DNA from: an uncultured Paracoccaceae bacterium
Lineage (GTDB): Bacteria > Pseudomonadota > Alphaproteobacteria > Rhodobacterales > Rhodobacteraceae
Assembly (NCBI GenBank): GCA_947488175.1
Contig: CANKYO010000002.1
Coordinates: forward strand, 310,001-374,000
Length of the DNA: 64,000 bases
Reading direction: 5' to 3'
Below, piece after piece: positions 8,602-16,375 of the stretch. The notes beneath the pieces are model-generated. The model made no database searches, had not been told where the DNA came from, and saw only the letters and a program-made list of their open reading frames with translations. A program made the position numbers and the translations under genes. How positions within the stretch are numbered: position 1 is the first letter of the stretch; every line of letters starts with the position of its first letter.

Positions 8602-9611
8602 TGCCACATCTGGCCAACAAACAACGTCTGAAAACCTATCTTGATGCCTTTGCGCATCCGGGCGGGCAGCATGACGCCGTGCGCGACTTCTTCGCGCTGG
8701 GCGCGGTGATCCATCACAGCCATCCGTTCAATGATCTGTCCGGGGCAGACGACTACATCACCCGGTTCCTGTCACCGCTCCAGACCGCGTTTCAGGGGCT
8801 TTTCCGGCGGGATTACATCCTGACCGGCGGTGCGTTTGAAGGAGCTGATTGGGTCACCGCGACCGGCTATTACGTGGGCCACTTCGCCAGCGACTGGCTG
8901 GGCATCAAGGCGACCCGCGCGCTGGCATATCTTCGCGTCGGCGAGTTTCACAGGATGGAAAACGGGCAGGCCGTCGAAAGCTGGATCTATCTGGACATAC
9001 CCGAATTGATGATCGCCGCCGGGCAATGGCCGATCAGCGACAGCCCGGGGCGCGACCGGGGCTATACCGGCCCGCATCGGGGACCGGCGACACAGGACGG
9101 GGTGCAACTGCATGAAAACGACCCGGCGCATAGCGAAGTTTCCGCCACGCTCGTCACGGATATGCTGCGGCAACTGGCAACACCGGACGAAGCATGGCGC
9201 CCCTATTGGCACGATAACATGGTCTGGTACGGGCCTGCCGCCTTTGGTTCCTTTGTCGGCCTCGAAAATTTCGCTGGATTTCAGGTGCCCTTTGAGCAGG
9301 CCTTTTCGCATTGGTCCGGCGGCTCCGCCGGCAACGGCGTCACCCGCCATCTGACCCGGCAGGGCGACGGTGATTATGTCTGGAGCGCGGGCTGGCCCTC
9401 ACTCATGGCTGTCCGAAAAGACGTGTTTCTGGGTCAGCCGCCAAGCACTGATACGCTTTTGATGCGGGTCTGTGACTGGTGGCGCCGCGAAGGTGATCTT
9501 TTGGTCGAAAACTGGGTTTTCGTCGATATTCCGGATGTTCTGTTGCAGATGGGCGTTGATCTGTTTTCCGGCCAGCATGATGTGGCGCCAGGCCCCCGTA
9601 TGGCAGCTTGA
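8601..9611 (+). CDS. tandem NTF2/SnoaL-like domain protein
   Basis: A 336-residue protein with two NTF2-like halves, paralogous to the gene at 2634. Shared landmarks are [18 protein letters not shown] against [26 protein letters not shown] against GPATHDGL, and the end helix [18 protein letters not shown] against NWIFIDILHFLNMQGLDV. The start ATG at 8601 overlaps the previous stop. Polar pocket residues include several His, Asp and Trp, but no known catalytic signature was recognised. Confidence 0.8.
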   Translation: MPHLANKQRLKTYLDAFAHPGGQHDAVRDFFALGAVIHHSHPFNDLSGADDYITRFLSPLQTAFQGLFRRDYILTGGAFEGADWVTATGYYVGHFASDWLGIKATRALAYLRVGEFHRMENGQAVESWIYLDIPELMIAAGQWPISDSPGRDRGYTGPHRGPATQDGVQLHENDPAHSEVSATLVTDMLRQLATPDEAWRPYWHDNMVWYGPAAFGSFVGLENFAGFQVPFEQAFSHWSGGSAGNGVTRHLTRQGDGDYVWSAGWPSLMAVRKDVFLGQPPSTDTLLMRVCDWWRREGDLLVENWVFVDIPDVLLQMGVDLFSGQHDVAPGPRMAA

Positions 9612-9624
9612 AAGGTATCTCGCT

Positions 9625-10935
9625 ATGGCAATCACCTATCTGAAATCCGGCAAGCCCGAGGCCGAACGGGCCGAGGATGACGCCAAGGTCCGCAAGATCG
9701 TCGAGGATACGTTGGCCGATATCGAAACTCGCGGCGATGCAGCGGTGCGCGACCTGTCCGAGAAATTCGACAAATATTCTCCCCCCAGTTTCCGCCTGTC
9801 TCCTTCAGAAATCGAGGCCGCGATGTCCAAGGTCTCGACCCGCGATATGGAAGACATCACATTCGCGCAGACCCAGATCCGCAACTTCGCGCAGGCGCAG
9901 CGCGCCTCGATGACAGATATCGAGGTTGAAACGCTGCCTGGTGTGATCCTGGGCCACAAGAATATCCCCGTCCAATCCGTCGGTTGCTATGTGCCCGGCG
10001 GCAAGTTTCCCATGGTCGCCTCCGCCCATATGTCGGTGCTGACAGCACAGGTGGCGGGCGTGCCCCGGATCGTCGCCTCCGCCCCACCGCAAAACGGCGA
10101 ACCGCATCCGGCGATTGTCGCTGCCATGCATCTGGGTGGCGCGCATGAAATATACGTGCTGGGCGGGATGCAGGCCGTCGGTGCGATGGCACTCGGCACC
10201 GAAACCGTTGATCCTGTCCACATGATTGTCGGCCCCGGCAACGCCTTCGTGGCCGAAGCCAAGCGGCAGTTGTTTGGCCGTGTTGGGATCGACCTGTTCG
10301 CAGGACCGACCGAAACCATGGTCATCGCCGATGACACGGTTGATGCGGAACTCTGCGCGACCGATCTCTTGGGGCAGGCCGAACATGGCTACAACTCGCC
10401 TGCCGTGCTGGTCACCAATTCCGAAAAACTCGCGCGCGAGACGCTGGCTGAAATCGACCGCATCCTCGACATCCTTCCCACAGCCGAAACCGCCCGCACC
10501 TCTTGGAATGACTACGGCGAAGTCATCCTGTGTGACACCTACAACGAGATGCTGCAGGTCGCCGACGATATCGCCTCCGAACACGTGCAGGTCATGACCG
10601 ACCGCGACGACTGGTTCCTTGAGAAGATGACCTGCTATGGCGCGCTTTTTCTCGGGCCGCGCACCAATGTAGCAAACGGCGATAAGGTGATCGGCACCAA
10701 CCACACGCTGCCGACCAAAAAGGCAGGGCGCTATACTGGCGGGTTATGGGTGGGCAAGTTCCTCAAAACCCACAGCTACCAGAAGGTGCTGACCGACGAG
10801 GCGGCAACACTGGTGGGCGAATACGGCTCGCGGCTTTGCATGCTCGAAGGGTTTGTGGGCCACGCCGAACAATGCAATATCAGGGTACGTCGTTACGGAG
10901 GCAAGAACGTGGCTTATGGGACGGCGGCGGAATAA
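9625..10935 (+). CDS. histidinol-dehydrogenase-family alcohol dehydrogenase (HpsN-like)
   Basis: Zinc- and NAD-dependent enzyme of the HisD family, 436 residues. The expected ligands are present: Gln and His in [12 protein letters not shown], Glu-His in [10 protein letters not shown], Asp in [15 protein letters not shown] and His in [12 protein letters not shown]. The NAD part includes [15 protein letters not shown]. There are no other histidine-biosynthesis genes nearby, and the stretch [20 protein letters not shown] resembles catabolic members such as HpsN, which oxidises a sulfonated propanediol to its acid. I infer oxidation of a primary alcohol to a carboxylate in this pathway; the substrate is unknown. 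The start at 9625 is 13 bases after the previous stop. Confidence 0.85.
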   Translation: MAITYLKSGKPEAERAEDDAKVRKIVEDTLADIETRGDAAVRDLSEKFDKYSPPSFRLSPSEIEAAMSKVSTRDMEDITFAQTQIRNFAQAQRASMTDIEVETLPGVILGHKNIPVQSVGCYVPGGKFPMVASAHMSVLTAQVAGVPRIVASAPPQNGEPHPAIVAAMHLGGAHEIYVLGGMQAVGAMALGTETVDPVHMIVGPGNAFVAEAKRQLFGRVGIDLFAGPTETMVIADDTVDAELCATDLLGQAEHGYNSPAVLVTNSEKLARETLAEIDRILDILPTAETARTSWNDYGEVILCDTYNEMLQVADDIASEHVQVMTDRDDWFLEKMTCYGALFLGPRTNVANGDKVIGTNHTLPTKKAGRYTGGLWVGKFLKTHSYQKVLTDEAATLVGEYGSRLCMLEGFVGHAEQCNIRVRRYGGKNVAYGTAAE

Positions 10936-10942
10936 ATGGGCC

Positions 10943-10968
10943 GGATCAAATTTCTAGAAATTTGATCC
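10943..10968. repeat. 26-base perfect palindrome between dehydrogenase and SDR genes
   Basis: Each arm is GGATCAAATTTCT, and the arms are exact reverse complements. It starts 7 bases after the dehydrogenase stop and ends 20 bases before the SDR start. AT-rich core and no T-run, so an RNA stability element, an attenuator or a protein site are all possible. Confidence 0.7.
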
Positions 10969-10988
10969 CCGCAAAAGGCAGATCCCTT

Positions 10989-11753
10989 ATGAGTTTACCC
11001 CAAACCCCATCCTTCAACCTGACCGGCAAACGCGCGCTTGTCGCTGGGGCCTCATCGGGCATCGGGCTGGGCTGCGCTGTCGCTTTGGCGCAGGCAGGCG
11101 CGCAGGTCACACTGGCCGCGCGCAACGCCGACAAGTTACAAAACGCCGCGGCGCAGATGTCCGATGCCGGGATGCAGGTGGAAACGCTGCAATTGGATGT
11201 TTCGGACGTCGCCGGGACCGAGGCGGCAGTGGCCGAAGCGGGACCGTTTGACATCCTGGTCAACTCCGCGGGCCTTGCCATCCACAGCCCTGCCACCGAA
11301 ACGACAGAGGCGGATTTCGACGCGGTTGCAAACCTCAACATCAAGGGCGCCTATTTCCTGACCCGGGCGGTGGCCAAGGGGCTGATCGCCGCAGGCAAAC
11401 CCGGCAGCCTGATCAATATCTCCAGCCAGATGGCCTATGTGGGCGGCATCGACCGGGCGGTCTATTGCGCCACCAAACATGCTGTCGAAGGATTCACCAA
11501 GGCGATGGCGATCGAATGGGGCCACCACGGCATCAGGGTCAACACGATCTGCCCGACTTTCATCCGGACCCCGCTCACCGAACCGACCTTCAACAACCCC
11601 GACCGGGTCAAATGGATCACCGAAAAGATCAAACTGGGCCGGGTCGGTGAAGTGGCCGATATCATGGGGCCTGTCGTGTATCTTGCGTCAGACGCCTCCG
11701 CCCTTATGACCGGCACCCATATGCTGATTGATGGCGGATGGACGGCGGATTAA
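10989..11753 (+). CDS. short-chain dehydrogenase/reductase
   Basis: NAD(P)-dependent oxidoreductase of the classical SDR family, 254 residues. Rossmann motif GASSGIGLG, NSAG (family NNAG), catalytic Ser in INISSQMAY, and Tyr-Lys in YCATKHAVEG. The C-terminus MLIDGGWTAD is typical. The start at 10989 is preferred over the longer in-frame ORF because MSLPQTPSFNLTGKRALVAG is the normal N-terminus and the extension reads through the palindrome and the previous gene. Its stop overlaps the LacI start (TAATG). Confidence 0.94.
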   Translation: MSLPQTPSFNLTGKRALVAGASSGIGLGCAVALAQAGAQVTLAARNADKLQNAAAQMSDAGMQVETLQLDVSDVAGTEAAVAEAGPFDILVNSAGLAIHSPATETTEADFDAVANLNIKGAYFLTRAVAKGLIAAGKPGSLINISSQMAYVGGIDRAVYCATKHAVEGFTKAMAIEWGHHGIRVNTICPTFIRTPLTEPTFNNPDRVKWITEKIKLGRVGEVADIMGPVVYLASDASALMTGTHMLIDGGWTAD

Positions 11754-12766
11754 TGGAAAAGGTAACATCATTGCAGGTGGCCGAACTGGCCGGGGTCAGC
11801 CAATCGGCGGTCAGCCGGGTTTTCACGCCGGGCGCATCGGCCAGTGCCAAGACCATTGAAAAAGTGCGCAAGGCGGCAGAGGAGCTCGGCTATCGCCCCA
11901 ACATGATGGCGCGGGCGATGATCACCGGCAAAAGCCGGATCATCGGACTGGTCGTCGCCTATCTCGACAACCAGTTCTATCCGTTGGCAATGGAGCGGCT
12001 GTCGAACGCATTGCAGGAACAGGGCTATCACATCCTCGTCTTCACGGCCGACAACAGCCGCGACGACGTGGAAGAGGTGATGAAGGAATTGCTCGACTAT
12101 CAGGTCGACGGGATCATCACCGCATCGGTCGGCATGACCAACGACCTGACCAACCGGTGCGCGGCGGCCGGTATTCCGGTGGTGATGTTCAACCGGGGGC
12201 AGGATGGGGATCATGTGTCATCAGTGACCTCGGCAAATGTGGATGGCGGGCGCAAGGTGGCCAAATTCCTGCTGGCCTGTGGGCATCGCAACATCGCCCA
12301 TATCAGCGGCTGGCAGGGGTCATCAACCGGGCGAGACCGGCATGACGGGTTTTGCACAGCGCTGGCCGAGGCCGGGGTGAAACCGCAGGTAATTGACGGC
12401 AGATATGACCGTGACACCGCAGCTGCTGCCACCCGTAAACTGATGCTGCAGTCCGACCCGCCTGACGCGATTTTCGTGGGCAATGATCACATGGCCTTTG
12501 CCGTCATGGATACGCTGCGCAGCCATCTGGGCCTGCGCGTACCCGATGACGTCGCCGTCGTGGGCTATGATGACGTGCCGCTGGCGGCTTGGCCCGCCTA
12601 TAACCTGACCACCATGCGCCAGCCGGTAAACCGGATGGTCGAGGCGACAATCACCACGCTTCTGACCCGTATCAATGACCCGGGCGTCCCCGCCCGCCGG
12701 ATCGAAATTGAAAGCCCGCTAATCCTGCGCGGCTCAACCCGTATTCCCCAAGGATTGCCATCATGA
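11753..12766 (+). CDS. LacI-family transcriptional regulator
   Basis: Probable local repressor of the locus, 337 residues. N-terminal helix-turn-helix VAELAGVSQSAVSRVFTPG, hinge PNMMARAMITGKSRIIGLV, then a periplasmic-binding-type ligand domain (GNDHMAFAVMDTLR, VVGYDDVPLAAW). The start at 11753 overlaps the SDR stop; an upstream in-frame start would add five residues. It likely binds O1 and O2 at 6937 and 7040 and responds to the imported compound or an intermediate. Being inside the operon implies autoregulation. Its stop overlaps the next gene (ATGA). Confidence 0.93.
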   Translation: MEKVTSLQVAELAGVSQSAVSRVFTPGASASAKTIEKVRKAAEELGYRPNMMARAMITGKSRIIGLVVAYLDNQFYPLAMERLSNALQEQGYHILVFTADNSRDDVEEVMKELLDYQVDGIITASVGMTNDLTNRCAAAGIPVVMFNRGQDGDHVSSVTSANVDGGRKVAKFLLACGHRNIAHISGWQGSSTGRDRHDGFCTALAEAGVKPQVIDGRYDRDTAAAATRKLMLQSDPPDAIFVGNDHMAFAVMDTLRSHLGLRVPDDVAVVGYDDVPLAAWPAYNLTTMRQPVNRMVEATITTLLTRINDPGVPARRIEIESPLILRGSTRIPQGLPS

Positions 12767-13746
12767 AAGGTTTTTCCAGCCGCTGGAAAGATTTCCCTGA
12801 CTACATCATCGGGATCACCAAAGAGATTTGGGAAGATCGCGGCGTCGGCACGCTGACCCACTATTACGCCCCTGATATCCCCGTGCGGTCACCCATGGGC
12901 ATCCAGCGCGGCAATCAGGCGGTGATCGCGTCAACCATGGCCACGATCAACGAATTTCCGGATCGGGAACTGCTGGGCGAAGACGTGATCTGGTCGGGTG
13001 ATGAAAACACCGGCTATCTGTCATCCCACCGGCTGCTAACCAAGGCGACCCATACGCGCGACGGGCAATTCGGACCGGCCACCGGCAAGCACTGGCAGGT
13101 CTATGTCATCGCCGATTGTGCGGCGAAAGAGGACACGATTTATGACGAATGGCTTGTGCGCGACTATGGCGGGATCGTGCGGCAACTGGGGATGGACCCG
13201 CGCGATTATGCAGCCTCGCTAATCGCACGCGAAGGCGGGTCAGAGACGGCCAGCAAGCCTTTCACCCCGGCCATCGACGTGGATGGCTGCTATCACGGCA
13301 CCGGCAATGACAATGAATGGGGCCAGCGTTATGCCGAGACGCTGACCCGGATCATGAACCACGATTTCACCCATATCCGCGACAGCTATGACCGGGCGGT
13401 GATCGGCGAATATGCCGGGGCGAAACGCGCCGTGGGCTGGGATGACGTGCTGGAATTCTGGGTCGGGCTGCGGTCGTCTTTTCCCCAAGCGGAGTTCAAG
13501 ATCCACCACCAGATCGGGATGGAGGGTAACATGCTGCCCCCGCGCGCTGCGATCCGCTGGTCGCTGGATGGTGCACATGACGGTTGGGGTAGTTTTGGCG
13601 AACCAACGGGCGCACATGTGCATGTAATGGGCATATGCCACGCCGAGTTCGGACCCTACGGGCCGGATGGTGTCGGGCTGAGGCGCGAATGGGCGCTTTA
13701 CGATGAAATCGCGATCTGGAAACAGATTTTGATGCAGAGCAGTTAA
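12763..13746 (+). CDS. NTF2/SnoaL-like two-domain protein, divergent paralog
   Basis: A 327-residue protein that appears to have two SnoaL-like halves: residues about 1-150 with THYYAPDIPVRSPMGIQRG, and about 175-327 with CYHGTGNDNEWGQRYAETL and VGWDDVLEFWVGLRSSFP. The end of the first half, DEWLVRDYGGIVRQLGMDP, keeps the pattern of the other locus members, but the overall sequence is more distant. A cluster of His, Asp and Trp (KIHHQIGMEGNMLPPRAAIRW) marks a likely pocket. Translationally coupled to the regulator. Confidence 0.75.
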   Translation: MKGFSSRWKDFPDYIIGITKEIWEDRGVGTLTHYYAPDIPVRSPMGIQRGNQAVIASTMATINEFPDRELLGEDVIWSGDENTGYLSSHRLLTKATHTRDGQFGPATGKHWQVYVIADCAAKEDTIYDEWLVRDYGGIVRQLGMDPRDYAASLIAREGGSETASKPFTPAIDVDGCYHGTGNDNEWGQRYAETLTRIMNHDFTHIRDSYDRAVIGEYAGAKRAVGWDDVLEFWVGLRSSFPQAEFKIHHQIGMEGNMLPPRAAIRWSLDGAHDGWGSFGEPTGAHVHVMGICHAEFGPYGPDGVGLRREWALYDEIAIWKQILMQSS

Positions 13747-13749
13747 GCC

Positions 13750-14145
13750 ATGACACGCAGCATCGTCCCACTCGGCATGGAAGGCTATGTTTCTGACTGG
13801 AAAATGTCGCCAGCGATCTTTTCAGGGGATTTCCTGTTTTTGACCGGCATGACCGGCGCTGGCCCGGACGGCATCGTTGATCCGGACCCGGCAAAGCAAA
13901 TCGAACTGGCGTTTCAGCGGGCAGATGACGTTCTGACACATGCGGGTCTCAGCTTTGGCGACGTGGTGGAGATGACCAGCTACCATGTTGGCCTCCAACG
14001 CCACATCAGCGATTTTCGGCAAATTCGCGACCGGTTTGTTCAGGCCCCTTATCCTGCCTGGACCGCAATCGAGGTGGCGGGTTTTGTTACGCCGGGAACC
14101 ATCTGTGAACTGCGCATAATCGCCAAAAAAGGAACCGGATCATGA
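13750..14145 (+). CDS. RidA/YjgF-family protein
   Basis: A 131-residue YjgF/RidA-fold subunit, usually trimeric with ligand clefts between subunits. It matches the family at FLFLTGMTGAG, VVEMTSYHVGLQRHISDF and PYPAWTAIEVAGFVTPGTIC. Canonical RidA deaminases have Arg in the PARS-type motif; here the position is Trp (PAW), so 2-aminoacrylate deaminase activity is doubtful and a different pathway-specific role is likely. It overlaps the cupin gene by ATGA. Confidence 0.85.
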   Translation: MTRSIVPLGMEGYVSDWKMSPAIFSGDFLFLTGMTGAGPDGIVDPDPAKQIELAFQRADDVLTHAGLSFGDVVEMTSYHVGLQRHISDFRQIRDRFVQAPYPAWTAIEVAGFVTPGTICELRIIAKKGTGS

Positions 14146-15107
14146 CGCCCGCCGAAATGGAAACCCGCATCGTCCGCTATGGTGACCTCCAACCCTGCAA
14201 GACCGCGTTTATCGATGCGCATACGCCGGGCTCTGATCAAAAGGAAAACTTCACCATTATCGGCGGCGGCGTGTCCGAAAGCCCCGATCAACATGTTCAT
14301 ATCGCCATACCGCACGGCTTCAATATCGGCGCCGCAGGGCAACCGCCCAAATGCCGCAACTCGCTCCACAGTCACCGCACGGCCGAAGTGTTTTTCGTGC
14401 TCAAAGGCCGCTGGCGGTTCTTCTGGGGGCGTTATGGGAAGGCAGGCGAGGTCGTGCTGGAAGAAGGCGACATTTTCAACATCCCCACGGGGATCTTCCG
14501 CGGGTTTGAGAATATCGGCACCGATTACGGGATGATCATGGCGATCCTCGGCGGTGATGATGCGGGTGGCGGTGTGATCTGGGCGCCGCAGGTGATCGAA
14601 GATGCAAAAGACCACGGGCTGGTGCTGGGCGAGAACGGCAAGCTCTATGACAGCAAGAAGGGCCAAAACCTGCCAGATGGCGTCAAGCCGATGCCGTTGC
14701 TGACCGAGGAGGAATTGGCGGGATACCCGGAGCCAACCACAGCTGACGTGATCCCGCGCCACGTGGCCCGCTACTGGGACATGGTAGCGATGGCCGACCA
14801 CAAACCGGCCCTCGTGATCGGCGAAAACGGGATGCTGCCAGACAAGCCGGGGTTCGAGGTCGGGTTCCTGACCCGCGCCTCATCCACCACGGACATGCAT
14901 CAGCATGACCGTCCTTCGGTCTTGATGCCGATGCGCGGGCATTGGCGGCTGATCTGGGAAGACGGCGAGGCAACACTGAACCCCGGCGATACCGTATCCG
15001 TTCCCGAAAACCTGATGCACACCGCCGTGCCAGCCATGACCGGTGAGGCCAGCCTGTTCCATATCGTGGCTACCGATGATGCCGCCGGACCAACATGGAC
15101 AGGTTAA
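14142..15107 (+). CDS. double-cupin protein
   Basis: A 321-residue bicupin. The N-terminal cupin has RNSLHSHRTAEVFFVLKGRW and GEVVLEEGDIFNIPTGIFRG; the C-terminal cupin has TDMHQHDRPSVLMPMRGHWR and GEATLNPGDTVSVPENLMHT. Both keep His and Glu or similar residues that could bind a metal, as in dioxygenases and sugar isomerases. Reaction unknown. It ends the tightly coupled part of the plus arm; 85 bases follow before the methyltransferase-like gene. Confidence 0.85.
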   Translation: MTPAEMETRIVRYGDLQPCKTAFIDAHTPGSDQKENFTIIGGGVSESPDQHVHIAIPHGFNIGAAGQPPKCRNSLHSHRTAEVFFVLKGRWRFFWGRYGKAGEVVLEEGDIFNIPTGIFRGFENIGTDYGMIMAILGGDDAGGGVIWAPQVIEDAKDHGLVLGENGKLYDSKKGQNLPDGVKPMPLLTEEELAGYPEPTTADVIPRHVARYWDMVAMADHKPALVIGENGMLPDKPGFEVGFLTRASSTTDMHQHDRPSVLMPMRGHWRLIWEDGEATLNPGDTVSVPENLMHTAVPAMTGEASLFHIVATDDAAGPTWTG

Positions 15108-15116
15108 TGCTTAACG

Positions 15117-15137
15117 ACCCCCACCGTACGTTGGGGT
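15117..15137 (+). promoter_or_regulatory. imperfect hairpin after the cupin gene
   Basis: An ACCCC and CCA arm pairs with TGGGGT around a short GTACG centre. It may attenuate or process the transcript before the MetE-like gene. Weak evidence: a hairpin without a T-run. Confidence 0.35.
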
Positions 15138-15176
15138 CCGACGTTTTGCCGACGCAAATCCGACGCGATGCCGACA
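15138..15176. repeat. four CCGAC(G/A) boxes with an 11-base period
   Basis: CCGACG at 15138, 15149 and 15160 and CCGACA at 15171, each separated by five variable bases, so every box falls on about the same face of the helix. They sit 17 bases before the MetE-like start, ending at its AGGAAGG ribosome site. Possible cooperative regulator binding sites, or slippage products. Confidence 0.6.
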
Positions 15177-15192
15177 GGAAGGAAATGCCAAA

Positions 15193-16317
15193 ATGGCCAA
15201 AGTCTTAACAACCCACACAGGCTCTCTGCCGCGCACGCAAGAGGTGGTCGATTTCATATTCGCCCGCGAAAATGGCGAGGCTTATGATCAAGGCGCCTTT
15301 GATGCGGCGATGACGGCGGCAGTCTCGGAAACCGTGAAAAAACAAGTGGATGCAGGGATTGATATCGTCAGTGATGGCGAGACTTCCAAGATATCATACG
15401 CCACCTACGTCAAGGATCGTTACACCGGCTTCGACGGCGACAGCCCCCGCAACGCACCCGCTGATCTGAAACAATTCCCCAGCTTTCTCAAACGGTTAGC
15501 CGATGACGGCGGCACCCCGAAATACGCGCGGCCCATGTGCGTGGGCGAGGTGAAGTCAAAAGGGCAAGGCGAGTTGGAAAAAGACATCGCCAATCTCAAG
15601 GCCGCTATGGTCGAAAACGGGGCGAAACGCGGCTTCATGAATGCGGCATCTCCGGGCGTTATCTCATTGTTTTTGCAGAACGATTACTACAAAACCCGCG
15701 AGGCGTATCTGGCTGCCCTCGCCGATGCGATGAAGGCGGAGTATGAGACGATCGTGGCTTCGGGCCTCGATCTGCAACTCGACTGCCCCGACCTCGCACT
15801 GTCGCGTCATATGTTGTTTAACGATTTGTCGGATGATGAATTCCTTAAAATCGCCGCCAGCCATGTGGAGGCGCTGAACCACGCGCTGGCCGATGTGCCC
15901 GCCGAAAAGGTGCGCGTGCATATCTGCTGGGGCAATTACGAAGGGCCGCATGTCTGCGATATCCCGATGGCCAAGATGTTCGACACGCTGATGTCCACCA
16001 AATCGCGTTACGTGCTGTTCGAAACATCCAACCCGCGCCATGGCCATGAATGGACCGTTTTCCGCGACCGCGCGGGCGATATACCGGATGGTAAGGTTCT
16101 GGTGCCGGGGGTTGTGGACACGACCACGAATTTCGTCGAACATCCGGAACTGGTCGCGCAACGTATTGGAAGATTTGTGGAAATCGTTGGCGCGGATCGT
16201 GTGATTGCTGGCTCCGACTGCGGCTTTGGCACTTTTGCCGGCTTCGGCGCGGTCGATCCGGACATCGCTTATGCGAAGTTGGGCGCATTGGCCGAGGGTG
16301 CGGCACTGTCGCAGTAA
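15193..16317 (+). CDS. cobalamin-independent methionine synthase C-domain-like zinc protein
   Basis: A 374-residue protein of the MetE C-terminal (UROD/MetE barrel) family. All four zinc ligands of the family can be placed: His and Cys in VRVHICWGNYEG, Glu in YVLFETSNPRHGHEW and Cys in IAGSDCGFGTF. It lacks the N-terminal half of true MetE, as do relatives acting in coenzyme M or thiol chemistry. It begins KVLTTHTGSLPRTQEV, the usual start of this subfamily. In this catabolic setting a thiol transfer, demethylation or C-S step is more likely than methionine synthesis. Confidence 0.85.
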   Translation: MAKVLTTHTGSLPRTQEVVDFIFARENGEAYDQGAFDAAMTAAVSETVKKQVDAGIDIVSDGETSKISYATYVKDRYTGFDGDSPRNAPADLKQFPSFLKRLADDGGTPKYARPMCVGEVKSKGQGELEKDIANLKAAMVENGAKRGFMNAASPGVISLFLQNDYYKTREAYLAALADAMKAEYETIVASGLDLQLDCPDLALSRHMLFNDLSDDEFLKIAASHVEALNHALADVPAEKVRVHICWGNYEGPHVCDIPMAKMFDTLMSTKSRYVLFETSNPRHGHEWTVFRDRAGDIPDGKVLVPGVVDTTTNFVEHPELVAQRIGRFVEIVGADRVIAGSDCGFGTFAGFGAVDPDIAYAKLGALAEGAALSQ

Positions 16318-16344
16318 AATCCGGTTGGACTGACCTGCCTTTTG

Positions 16345-16359
16345 GCCCATGTAATGGGC
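16345..16359 (+). promoter_or_regulatory. short hairpin between MetE-like and FAD dehydrogenase genes
   Basis: GCCCAT, loop GTA, ATGGGC. It lies 27 bases after the MetE-like stop and just before the GAAAGGA ribosome site of the next gene. It may modulate downstream expression; no T-run follows. Confidence 0.35.
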
Positions 16360-16375
16360 TGAAAGGACCCATGAC

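Noticed and set aside
9625..10935. Calling this gene hisD of histidine biosynthesis
   Set aside because: No other his genes nearby, inside a LacI-controlled uptake and oxidation locus; HpsN-like features fit better.
15193..16317. Calling this gene metE
   Set aside because: Half the length of MetE, lacks the N-terminal domain, and sits in a catabolic locus.
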